From: Verrucomicrobiota bacterium
GTDB lineage: Bacteria; Verrucomicrobiota; Verrucomicrobiia; Verrucomicrobiales; Verrucomicrobiaceae
Assembly: GCA_963204975.1 (NCBI GenBank)
Contig: CAUJJC010000143.1
Span: forward strand, 1 to 32,063
Direction: 5' to 3'
Length of the DNA: 32,063 bases
Positions 15,690 to 23,479 of the stretch are shown in pieces (positions within the stretch are counted from its first letter, which is position 1; every line of letters begins with the position of its first letter). The notes below the pieces were generated by a model, which was not told where the DNA came from, did no database searches, and saw only the letters and a program-made list of their open reading frames with translations. The position numbers and the translations under genes were made by a program.

Positions 15690-18506
15690 CTAAAGTTTAA
15701 TCAGCCAAGCCAGGAGGTTGTGAAAGGCACCCTCGGGAATCGTTTGTCCAAATACAGGTGGCATAAGCGACTGCGGCAGGTCGGTGTCCTCTGCGATGTC
15801 GCCCTTCGCGATGCGCTGCTCGTTGTTGGCGGCATCGACGAGGATCGTCACTTGGCCGACTTCGCCCCGGATGAAACCAGTGACCGTGGAGCCATCGCGG
15901 AGCTTGAGCTGATGGAGGTGGAAGTGGGCGTCCACGTTCCGGTTCGGATCGAGAATGTCTTCCATCAATCTATCGGCGCCGCGATTGCCCACGCCGTCGA
16001 GCTGCGGCCCGATCACGCCGCCCTGGCCCTTGATCGTGTGGCACACGGCGCAGTTCGCTTTGAAGATCGCCTCGCCTCTCGCGAGGTCAGGCTTTGCCTT
16101 GGCAAAGGATTTACGGCGTGCAGCGATGAGCGCGTCGAGTTCCGGGCGAAGTTTCGCAGGTGCCGGAGCCACGGCTGGCTTCGGGAGGTAAGGCGCGAGC
16201 CTGTCGCGCAGGCCGACGGGGGCGGTGGTTTTGAGGATCGAGGCCAGCGTGCGGAGTTGGTTCTGCTTCGTGTTGTCCGAGGTGAAGCTCTCGATGCTCA
16301 CGACTGCGGGCTCGATGCGCGTGATGCCCAGCCAGGCGAACGAAGGACCATCGTCGCCATCGACGACTTCCAGATGCACCTGCTGGCCCTCCAGATCGGC
16401 GAGGTCCCAGTCGATGCGCTGACAAACATCGTTGCGTGGCGGGAAGGCTTCGCGCACGGCTTTGTCGTTCACCATGAGTCGCACGAAGTTCTTGTGGTTC
16501 GCCTCGGTCTTCGGGAAACCCTGGTGACCGCAGATCCAAAACGACAGCTTGGCAGGCGCGGCGAACGCTTTGCTGCGGAGAATGCCGGTGAGTTTCTCAG
16601 GTGCCTTCTTGTCCTTGTCCAGGCTGCTGATCACCGTGGCCATCTGGCCGTCCGCGCACTTCCGCTCTTGCAGGCACCAGGGGCTTTCGTCGCTCGGATG
16701 GGATACATGAGACTGATGGGTCCAGTGGGACTGCCGGGAGGCGGACGAGTCGAGGGCTGCCTCAGTCAATTCCGTGGCCCACGCGAGCAATGCGGGCGGT
16801 GGGGGCGCGCCGCGTTCGAGCAGGCCGTTGTGCATGGCTGTGAGCGCAGTGATTGCTTCGCCTGACGTGAGCTTGCGTGCTTCAGTCAGTGCATCGTCGA
16901 TCAGTGAAGGCGAGCCATTGCGCGCGATGATCCCGAGCAAGCTGCTGAGCGAGTCGGGAAGCCGGTTCGCTTTCCATTCATCGAACAAGAACGCTGCCGA
17001 GTCTGCGGTCGGGACCGCTTTGGCGATGTCGATGATGAGTGGTTTGTCTTTGTCGCTCAACGAAGCGAAGGCACCGGGAAGTTTGAGATGCTCGCGAAGA
17101 GCGAGCTTCAACTGGTGCTTCAAGCTGAGGTCGAGCGAATCGCAGCGATCAAATGCCGCCAGCAACGGACTCAGCGCCTCGGTCTTGGGATTCTCTGCAT
17201 AGTAGGCTGCGGTCGTTCTCACCTCGCGAGCCTCGGACAAACGGAACCACGCGAGCGGATAGATTTTCTCTTTGGCAAGACGAGGAACCGGCTTCGCTGC
17301 GGCACCCTCCTTCACCACCCGCCAAATCCGCCCACGCTCTTTGTCCCGCCCCGGATGATCCAGCGGCACCTCGTAGTGGCCGATGATCTTGTTGTAGAAG
17401 TCGGCGATGTAGAGCGCGTTGTCTGGGCCGAGCTGAAGATCGACGGGACGGAACCACAGGTCGTCGCTGGTGAGGAAGTCCGGCTGCTCGTTCGCCTTCG
17501 GCATGCTGCCGGTGAAGGTGATGTGGTCATGGTTCACCTTCGAGGTAACACAGTTGCCCAGGAACATGTGGTCGTCCCACTCCGGCCCCCAGACGCCACC
17601 GTCGATATAGATAATGCCGCAGAGGCCGGTGCTGCCGTGGCTGTGCTCGCACATTACGGGACCGAAGCCGAGCCCATCGTGTGGCTTGCCAAAGCTCGGG
17701 TAGTAAGCCCCGCGAATGAGCTGCGTGATCGGATTGCTGTGGCAGTCGGCGCTATAGAGGTTGCCGTAGCGATCCCAGCACAGGCCGAAGGGATTGACCT
17801 GACCCCACGAGTAGATTTCGACGTGCGAGCCGTCGGGACGGAAGCGAAACACATTGCCACTGTGCAGGTCGAGTGTGGAGCCGTCCTTCGCCTTGAGATG
17901 CGAGGTATTGTTGAACCCATGTGTCGCATACACCCAGCCATCGAGGCCCAGGCGGAAGCTGCTGCACATGCCGTGCGTGTCCTTTTCGTAGCCGAGCGGG
18001 CCGAAGAGCACTTCTCTTTGATCGCATTTCCCGTCGCCATCGGTATCGGCGAAATACCAGATGTTCGGGATGCTCCACGCGATGCAGCCGTCCTTGTGCT
18101 CCGGCTTGTGCCAGGGGAGCACACCGGTGGGAATGTTCAGCCCGTCGGCGAAGTCGGTAACCTTGTCCGCCTTGCCGTCGCCATTAGTGTCTTCCAGGAT
18201 CTTGATCGCGTCGCGGCTGTCTTTGACCCGCGAGCCCTGTGGATCGGCCCAGCGATCCTTCGCGGCGGCATACGGATACTCGACGGTTGATGAGACCCAC
18301 AAGCGACCGCGTGCATCGAAGGCCATGTTGATCGGCTTGTTGATCATCGGCTCGCTGGCGAAGAGCTGAACGCTGAACCCCGGCGGCACATGAAAGCCTG
18401 ATCGCTCCTGCTCGGGCGATTGCGCTTCGGACTCGCGGACGAGTCGGAGCTTTGACTCCTGGGCCAAAGCGATGACGGGCAGAATGAGAAGAGCGAGGAG
18501 ACGCAT
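15690..18506 (-). CDS. PVC-type membrane-bound dehydrogenase, larger paralogue, C-terminal haem site
   Basis: 938 residues from the ATG at 18506, which begins a signal peptide (MRLLALLILPVIALAQ); a longer frame to 18734 has no such signal. A propeller domain begins near residue 30 (FHVPPGFSVQLFASEPMINK, LWVSSTVEYPYA, ILEDTNGDGKADKVT, LGLDGWVYATHGFNN, GPEWDDHMFLGNC). A HEAT-like helical region follows, then a beta-rich insert (about 670-760, LSFWICGHQGFP to FAWLGITRIEP). The haem domain has CAVCH at 819-823, IGPQLDGVGNRG, ILDPNRNVDAHFH and SLMPP. The general fold matches the protein at 3238-5811, but this one has the extra insert. The propeller dehydrogenase at 14179-15552 is next downstream on the same strand, so the two may be co-expressed. 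Confidence 0.9.
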   Translation of the reverse strand: MRLLALLILPVIALAQESKLRLVRESEAQSPEQERSGFHVPPGFSVQLFASEPMINKPINMAFDARGRLWVSSTVEYPYAAAKDRWADPQGSRVKDSRDAIKILEDTNGDGKADKVTDFADGLNIPTGVLPWHKPEHKDGCIAWSIPNIWYFADTDGDGKCDQREVLFGPLGYEKDTHGMCSSFRLGLDGWVYATHGFNNTSHLKAKDGSTLDLHSGNVFRFRPDGSHVEIYSWGQVNPFGLCWDRYGNLYSADCHSNPITQLIRGAYYPSFGKPHDGLGFGPVMCEHSHGSTGLCGIIYIDGGVWGPEWDDHMFLGNCVTSKVNHDHITFTGSMPKANEQPDFLTSDDLWFRPVDLQLGPDNALYIADFYNKIIGHYEVPLDHPGRDKERGRIWRVVKEGAAAKPVPRLAKEKIYPLAWFRLSEAREVRTTAAYYAENPKTEALSPLLAAFDRCDSLDLSLKHQLKLALREHLKLPGAFASLSDKDKPLIIDIAKAVPTADSAAFLFDEWKANRLPDSLSSLLGIIARNGSPSLIDDALTEARKLTSGEAITALTAMHNGLLERGAPPPPALLAWATELTEAALDSSASRQSHWTHQSHVSHPSDESPWCLQERKCADGQMATVISSLDKDKKAPEKLTGILRSKAFAAPAKLSFWICGHQGFPKTEANHKNFVRLMVNDKAVREAFPPRNDVCQRIDWDLADLEGQQVHLEVVDGDDGPSFAWLGITRIEPAVVSIESFTSDNTKQNQLRTLASILKTTAPVGLRDRLAPYLPKPAVAPAPAKLRPELDALIAARRKSFAKAKPDLARGEAIFKANCAVCHTIKGQGGVIGPQLDGVGNRGADRLMEDILDPNRNVDAHFHLHQLKLRDGSTVTGFIRGEVGQVTILVDAANNEQRIAKGDIAEDTDLPQSLMPPVFGQTIPEGAFHNLLAWLIKL
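16696..16731 (-). repeat. Four 9-bp repeats coding a Ser/Thr-His-x run
   Basis: Inside the larger PVC dehydrogenase gene, four consecutive 9-base units read on the coding strand as GTCCCACTG, GACCCATCA, GTCTCATGT and ATCCCATCC in repeat register. They encode the run SHWTHQSHVSHP, a three-residue (S/T)-H-x period. The run lies in the linker between the helical region and the beta-rich insert, where an in-frame simple repeat could be tolerated. Confidence 0.65.
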
Positions 18507-18590
18507 GAGGTGATGGCTCGGCTGAGCTTTTGAAATGCAGCCGATCAGGCGATAAGATCGTAACGGCCTCACACGAACTGTCACCCGCCG

Positions 18591-18746
18591 ATGCTCGCCA
18601 TGACCACCACCTTGCCTTCGCCTGATGAAGACGATCCTGCTGCCAAAAAGGCCGAACAGGAACCCGCACCCCTGAGCGAAGAGGAGCAGATGGCGGCTTT
18701 CGAGGATGCGCTGAAAGAGAGCGACTGGGGTCACCAGCCGTGCTGA
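18591..18746 (+). CDS. 51-residue acidic protein of unknown function
   Basis: The ATG at 18591 (or the in-frame ATG at 18600) opens a 51-residue frame: MLAMTTTLPSPDEDDPAAKK, an acidic middle (EQEPAPLSEEEQMAAFEDAL) and the end KESDWGHQPC. It has no membrane helix or signal peptide, and the last third looks like a single amphipathic helix plus a His/Cys-ending motif. It ends 3 bases before the stop codon of lpxC/fabZ on the other strand and starts 84 bases from the divergent PVC dehydrogenase gene. The composition is protein-like and it fills the gap exactly. I do not recognise a characterised family. Confidence 0.62.
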   Translation: MLAMTTTLPSPDEDDPAAKKAEQEPAPLSEEEQMAAFEDALKESDWGHQPC

Positions 18747-18749
18747 TCG

Positions 18750-20069
18750 CTAGCGATCGACGATGCTGAACATGAGGTCGGCTTCGCTGACCACCTGTCC
18801 ATTTACCGAGCAGCGACCCACGGCCTGGCCGATGCCGCGCTTGGCCTTGAGCACTTCGGTTTCGATGACGAGCACATCGCCGGGCAGCACGGGCTTGCGC
18901 CACTTGACGTTGTTGGCGCTGAGGAAGTAACCGATCTTGCCTTCGTTGCCGGGCATGCGCAGGAGCAGCACGCTGGCGACCTGGGCCATGGCTTCGAGTT
19001 GCAGCACGCCGGGCATGATCGGGTGGCCGGGGAAGTGGCCTTGGAAGAAGGGTTCGTTGATGGTGACGAGCTTCACGCCAGTGCACTTGGTCGAGCCCTC
19101 GAAGCCGATGATGCGATCCACCATGAGGAACGGATAGCGATGCGGCAGGATCTTTTGCACCTCGATGTTGTCGAGCACGGCGTCGCCCAGCGGCACGTTC
19201 ACCGGTGCGGGCACGCTGGCGCGCATGCGGCTGTATTGATTGGCAATGGTCTTGGCCAGTTCCGTGTTCGGTCCGTGACCGGGGCGCACGGCGATGACGT
19301 GGCCTAGGATGCGCACGCCGGAAAGCATGAGGTCACCGACGATGTCGAGGATCTTGTGGCGGGCGAACTCCTCATTGAAGCGCGCAGGGTGCTTGGACAG
19401 CAGCGTGTCGCCACGGATGACCACCGCACTCTCCAGCGTGCCGCCTTTGATGAGGCCCTTCTCCAGCAGCGGGGCCACGTCCTCGTAGTAAACGAAGGTG
19501 CGCGCGGGGGCGATTTCCTTCTCGTAGAGTTCGGGCGTGATCTCGGTGCTGTAGTATTGCGTGTTGCGACCGTTGGGGCCCACGTTGGTGCAGCTCACGC
19601 GGAATTTCTTGTCGGGAACGATGTGCAGAATCGTGCCGTCGCGCGTCTCCTGGTAGATCGGCTCGCGGACTTCAAAGATGCGGCGCGCGGCGTTCTGCTC
19701 CTGCAGGCCGGCGGCCTTGATCAGCTCGACGAACGGCGCGGCACTGCCGTCGGCGATGGGCGGCTCATTGGCGTCCATCTCGATGATCGCGTTGTCCACG
19801 CCCATGGCGCTGAGGGCTGAAAGGACGTGCTCGACCGTGTGCACCTTCACGCTGCCCTCGGCGATGGTCGTGGCGCGCTCGACCTTCTGCACCTTCTCCG
19901 CCAGCGCGGGGATGAAGGGCTTGTCCTCGATGTCGATGCGGCGGAACTTGATGCCGAAATTCTCAGGCGCGGGCTGAAGCGTCAGGGTGACCTGCTCGCC
20001 GGTGTGCAGCGAGGTGCCGGTGAGAGAGGCGGATTTGGCAAGGGTTTGTTGACGATCGGACAAGGCCAT
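18750..20069 (-). CDS. lpxC/fabZ: Bifunctional LpxC/FabZ: UDP-3-O-acyl-GlcNAc deacetylase and hydroxyacyl-ACP dehydratase
   Basis: 439 residues in two fused enzymes. Residues 1-285 are LpxC, the zinc deacetylase that commits lipid A synthesis: SLTGTSLHTG, HTVEH at 77-81 (zinc His, catalytic Glu), HKILDIVGDL (second zinc His and Asp) and GHVIAVRPGHGPN. Residues about 295-439 are FabZ, the dehydratase of fatty-acid elongation: ILPHRYPFLMVDRI, then GHFPGHPIMPGVLQLEAMAQ with the catalytic His and Glu. The fusion is known from Bacteroidetes and relatives and couples two enzymes that compete for hydroxyacyl-ACP. Both active sites look intact. It shows that the organism makes lipid A. It is divergent from the ECF sigma gene. 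Confidence 0.96.
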   Translation of the reverse strand: MALSDRQQTLAKSASLTGTSLHTGEQVTLTLQPAPENFGIKFRRIDIEDKPFIPALAEKVQKVERATTIAEGSVKVHTVEHVLSALSAMGVDNAIIEMDANEPPIADGSAAPFVELIKAAGLQEQNAARRIFEVREPIYQETRDGTILHIVPDKKFRVSCTNVGPNGRNTQYYSTEITPELYEKEIAPARTFVYYEDVAPLLEKGLIKGGTLESAVVIRGDTLLSKHPARFNEEFARHKILDIVGDLMLSGVRILGHVIAVRPGHGPNTELAKTIANQYSRMRASVPAPVNVPLGDAVLDNIEVQKILPHRYPFLMVDRIIGFEGSTKCTGVKLVTINEPFFQGHFPGHPIMPGVLQLEAMAQVASVLLLRMPGNEGKIGYFLSANNVKWRKPVLPGDVLVIETEVLKAKRGIGQAVGRCSVNGQVVSEADLMFSIVDR

Positions 20070-20217
20070 AGGGCGGCGGTCATAGCCCGGTGACTTTGGA
20101 GGGTCAAAGGGAAATGCCGGAAGCGGGGTGGTGGTCTTTTGCTCAAATCCGTTTCCAAATCACTTCCCTCGAATAAACTTCGCGCGCTACTCGTCCCTGA
20201 CTGTGAATCCACCGGAT

Positions 20218-20832
20218 ATGACATCACCCTCCGCTGCGGAGCCCGACACCGAGGTCCTTGATACGGACCTTGTCCGTCGTGCCCAGGGCGGCGACAGCCG
20301 CGCCTTTGACGCGCTGGTGACGAAGTATCGGGGCCGGATTTACTCTATGACTTACCATCTCGTCCAGAATGAAACCGATGCCTGGGACCTCTCGCAGGAG
20401 GCCTTCATCAAGGCATGGCGCGCGCTCCCGCAGTTCAAGCTGGACGCGTCCTTCTACACCTGGATCTACCGCATCGCGCACAACTGCTGCTACGACTGGC
20501 TACGCAAAAAGAAGATCCAGAGCGCGGGCGAGTTTGATGACAATCGCGTGGATCATCAGCCCGATCCGACCGCCGAGGCCGTGCCGCATGCCTTTGCCCG
20601 GCCGGACAAAGCGATGGCGAACGCCGAACTCGGAGCGCGCATCCGCGCGGCCGTAGCCAAGCTCTCCGACGACCACCGCACCGCCATCCTCCTGCGCGAG
20701 GTCGAGGGCCTGCAATACGACGAGATCGCCAAGGTGATGGGCTCGTCCATCGGCACGGTGATGTCCCGACTTTTTTACGCACGCAAGAAACTCCAGGAAC
20801 TCCTCAAGGACGCTTATGAACCCGAACCCTGA
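20218..20832 (+). CDS. ECF sigma factor (RpoE-like, sigma-70 family)
   Basis: 204 residues from the ATG at 20218; the frame is open further upstream but that extension is not sigma-like. Region 2 (about residues 28-95) has ALVTKYRGRIYSMTYHLVQN, DLSQEAFIKAWRALPQF, FYTWIYRIAHNCCYDWLRKK. Region 4 (about 140-198) has LSDDHRTAILLREVEGLQYD, EIAKVMGSSIGTVMSRLFYA and RKKLQELL. The order and length are those of RpoE-type extracytoplasmic-function sigma factors that direct RNA polymerase to stress promoters. Its 3' end overlaps the anti-sigma gene by 17 bases, the classic arrangement for stoichiometric production. It is divergent from lpxC/fabZ, so envelope stress is a plausible signal, by inference only. 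Confidence 0.95.
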   Translation: MTSPSAAEPDTEVLDTDLVRRAQGGDSRAFDALVTKYRGRIYSMTYHLVQNETDAWDLSQEAFIKAWRALPQFKLDASFYTWIYRIAHNCCYDWLRKKKIQSAGEFDDNRVDHQPDPTAEAVPHAFARPDKAMANAELGARIRAAVAKLSDDHRTAILLREVEGLQYDEIAKVMGSSIGTVMSRLFYARKKLQELLKDAYEPEP

Positions 20833-21451
20833 TGAACAACTGCTCGCCCGCTGGCTCGATGGCGAGATGGACGCGGACGAACGCGCCAGCTTCGACGCCC
20901 GGCTGAAGACTGACTCTGCACTCCGTGCCGAGGCCGAGTCGCTGCAATCGTTGCGCACCGCCTTCCAGGAAGGATTCCCGCGCATCGCCGAGGTGCCACA
21001 CGCCGACTTCTTCAACAGCCAGATCCAGCAGCGCATCGCCGAGCTTCGCCGTGAAGAAGGCAAGATCGCACCGGCTGCCGCTGGCCTGCCGTGGTTCGGC
21101 TTCCTGCGCCCGTGGATTCTCGGTGCGGCGGCGGCCTCCTGTGCGCTCCTCGCGGTGCTCCAGTGGCCTGCGGCTCCGGCAGGAAAAGACTCCACCGTCG
21201 TGCTCAGCACCTATGCGCCTAACACCACGGTGAAGGCCAATACGTTCCACTCCAGTGACGCGAATGCCACCGTGCTCATGCTTGACGGCCTGGATGCGAT
21301 CCCGGCGGACAAGAAGGTGGTGGGCTTCCGCGTTCATCGCAGCGAAACTGATCAGCAGGTGGCAACGACCACGATGTTCTCAGACAAGGGCGAGATCGTG
21401 ATGGTGCTGGCCAAGGACAGTCGCAACCAACCCCGCGTGATCACCCGCTAA
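20816..21451 (+). CDS. Anti-sigma factor, single-pass membrane protein
   Basis: 211 residues. The start overlaps the sigma gene by 17 bases. The N-terminus (DEQLLARWLDGEMDADERAS, FDARLKTDSALRAEAESLQS) is the typical anti-sigma opening, in which LxxxLDGEL-type helices bind the cognate sigma. It has no HxxxCxxC zinc motif. A membrane helix lies at about residues 100-120 (WILGAAAASCALLAVLQW), followed by an outer domain of about 90 residues with VLMLDGLDAIPADKKVVGF and KGEIVMVLAKDSRNQPRVIT. It should hold the sigma factor inactive at the inner membrane until an outside signal triggers release. Confidence 0.88.
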   Translation: MNPNPDEQLLARWLDGEMDADERASFDARLKTDSALRAEAESLQSLRTAFQEGFPRIAEVPHADFFNSQIQQRIAELRREEGKIAPAAAGLPWFGFLRPWILGAAAASCALLAVLQWPAAPAGKDSTVVLSTYAPNTTVKANTFHSSDANATVLMLDGLDAIPADKKVVGFRVHRSETDQQVATTTMFSDKGEIVMVLAKDSRNQPRVITR

Positions 21452-21462
21452 ACCCCCGCCTC

Positions 21463-21972
21463 ATGCACTCGCGCACCTCCCGATGCCTCTTGTTGGCAAC
21501 CGCCATGATGCTGCTGGCAGCGGGTTCCGTCGTGCGTGCGCAGGAGCCGCTGCCGGTGAAGAAACCAGCAACTGATGGCAAGGTGTGGGGTGCCTTGATC
21601 TATGCTTCCCAGGGCGAAGCCATGGAGGTGCCCGCCGATGTGCCTGCCAATTTGAAAGACCTTCCCCTGCGCTTGGCCAAGGTCTTCCCCTTCACTCGAT
21701 TCGAGATCATCGGCCAGCACCACCAGGACATCTTCCGTCAGTATGAGAGCTGGGTGGTGCCATCGAAGGACCTGTTCGTAAAACTCGACTCCAAAGGGCC
21801 AGCCGATGGCGGAGGCATAAAGCTCGATCTCCAGTTCTGGCGCGAGCAGGAGGTGCTAGTGAAGACGGATACCGTCCTGCGCCACGACAGCCCGCTTTTC
21901 ATCGGAGGCCCGAAGTGGCGCGATGGCAGGCTGTTGTTCGTGCTTCAATTGACGACGGGCGAAGGGAAGTAG
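21463..21972 (+). CDS. Secreted protein of unknown function in the sigma/anti-sigma operon
   Basis: 169 residues, 11 bases after the anti-sigma stop codon. A signal peptide (CLLLATAMMLLAAGSVVRAQ, cleavage near residue 26) is followed by a compact domain with ALIYASQGEAMEVPADVPAN, RFEIIGQHHQDIFRQYESWV and KLDLQFWREQEVLVKTDTVL. I do not recognise the family. It is the third gene of the sigma operon, so it is probably made with the regulators and acts in the periplasm; a sensor or effector of the same stress is possible. Confidence 0.75.
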   Translation: MHSRTSRCLLLATAMMLLAAGSVVRAQEPLPVKKPATDGKVWGALIYASQGEAMEVPADVPANLKDLPLRLAKVFPFTRFEIIGQHHQDIFRQYESWVVPSKDLFVKLDSKGPADGGGIKLDLQFWREQEVLVKTDTVLRHDSPLFIGGPKWRDGRLLFVLQLTTGEGK

Positions 21973-22017
21973 CACGCGGCAGTTAGAGTCTGCGGTGGTC
22001 GTTCGTATGGTCGGGCG

Positions 22018-23418
22018 ATGTCCTCACCCGATCAGGCCTGTTCTGGGCACGGCGAAGCACACGCGTTCACCTTCATGAACCCGCGTGTGCGTGATGGCGT
22101 CGTCGTGCATAGCCGACGCTCGGTCTTGAAGACCAGCCTCGCAGGTCTCGGTGGCATCACCTTGCCCGGTCTCATGAAGCTGCGCGCGGAAGGCAAGGCA
22201 CCGACGAACAACAAAGCCGTCATCCTCGTGTGGATGACCGGCGGCCCTTCGCACATCGACACCTGGGATCCGAAGGTGAATATGCCGCGCGAGATTCGCG
22301 GTCCCTTCAAGACCATCCCCACCAAGCTGCCCGGCACCCACATCTGCGAGTATCTGCCAAAGCAGGCCGCCATGCTGGACAAGTTCACCCTCATCCGCTC
22401 CGTCGATTGCCGTCACAGCAATCACGAGCCGAACATGGTGATGCAAACCGCGAACCTCGCCAACGAGCCGCGCACCAATCCCAAAGCCAAGCTGTATCCC
22501 TCCTTCGGCTCCATCATTGCCAAACATCGCGGGCCCAATCATCCCGCCATGCCGCCCTATGTGGTGCTCAACATGAAGTCCCGCTCCCATGTGGCCTGGG
22601 GCGGCTACCTCGGCACGCAATACGATCCCTATGACGGCACCAGCGCCGCCACGGTCTTCCACCTGCCCACGGGCCTCACCATGGATCGCCTGCAATCGCG
22701 CCGCACGCTGGCGCAGCAGATGGATGGCCTGCGTGCCGACATCGACGCCAGCGGGATGATGACCGCCATCGACAGCTTCGGGCAGAAAGCCTTCGAGATC
22801 GTCGCAGGCGGACGCGCCCAGGAGGCCTTCGATGTGTCCAAGGAGCCCAAGAAAGTCCTTGATCGCTACGGCGAGCACGACTGGGCGAAGCAAGCGCTGC
22901 TCGCGCGCCGCTTGGTCGAGCGCGGCTCATCTTTTGTCACTATCGACCTCAGCAACCACGGTGCCTCTGGCACCTGGGACAATCACGGCGACAACATCCC
23001 GCCCTACGGCGGCATCTGGAACGGCCTGCGCCCCCTGCTTCCCGTCTTCGACCACGTCATCACCACCCTCGTCAGCGATCTCGACGAACGCGGCATGTTG
23101 GACGACACCCTTGTCATCGCCATGGGTGAATTTGGCCGCACGCCCACGCTTGGCACGCAAGGCAGCACCGACGGACGCAACCACTGGCCCTACGTCATGT
23201 CCATGTGCATGGCGGGTGGCGGCTTCCGTCACGGCCAGGTCATCGGTGCCTCCTCACGCGACGGCGGCGAGATCGCCGAACGTCCCGTCACGCCCGCCGA
23301 TCTCGCGGCCACGATTTACCACCACATGGAAGTGCCACTGAACGCGACCTACCTCGACCACCAAGGTCGCCCAAATTTCATCGTTGATGGCGGAGCGCCG
23401 CTGAAGGAGTTGATTTAA
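22018..23418 (+). CDS. DUF1501 protein with Tat signal
   Basis: 466 residues. Residues 32-60 hold a twin-arginine signal (HSRRSVLKTSLAGLGGITLP), so the folded protein is exported by Tat. The body matches DUF1501, a sulfatase/alkaline phosphatase-fold family abundant in PVC bacteria: VILVWMTGGPSHIDTWDPK, RGPFKTIPTKLPGTHICEYL, FTLIRSVDCRHSNHEPN, TWDNHGDNIPPYG, LVIAMGEFGRTPTLG and GRNHWPYVMSMCMAGGG. In Planctomycetes and Verrucomicrobia such genes often stand beside DUF1553/DUF1549 cytochrome proteins; none is adjacent here. The activity is not established. An internal ATG at 22075 would also keep the Tat motif. Confidence 0.93.
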   Translation: MSSPDQACSGHGEAHAFTFMNPRVRDGVVVHSRRSVLKTSLAGLGGITLPGLMKLRAEGKAPTNNKAVILVWMTGGPSHIDTWDPKVNMPREIRGPFKTIPTKLPGTHICEYLPKQAAMLDKFTLIRSVDCRHSNHEPNMVMQTANLANEPRTNPKAKLYPSFGSIIAKHRGPNHPAMPPYVVLNMKSRSHVAWGGYLGTQYDPYDGTSAATVFHLPTGLTMDRLQSRRTLAQQMDGLRADIDASGMMTAIDSFGQKAFEIVAGGRAQEAFDVSKEPKKVLDRYGEHDWAKQALLARRLVERGSSFVTIDLSNHGASGTWDNHGDNIPPYGGIWNGLRPLLPVFDHVITTLVSDLDERGMLDDTLVIAMGEFGRTPTLGTQGSTDGRNHWPYVMSMCMAGGGFRHGQVIGASSRDGGEIAERPVTPADLAATIYHHMEVPLNATYLDHQGRPNFIVDGGAPLKELI

Positions 23419-23479
23419 CCATCGTTCGACACGCCCTGATGGAATGCCTTGTCGTCGGACGTGCTAGTCCGCTAGGCTC

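Noticed and set aside
15720-18290. Two long plus-strand frames (15720-16865 and 17088-18290) opposite the larger PVC dehydrogenase
   Set aside because: The minus strand encodes clear dehydrogenase and haem motifs across the whole stretch; the plus frames are antisense shadows.
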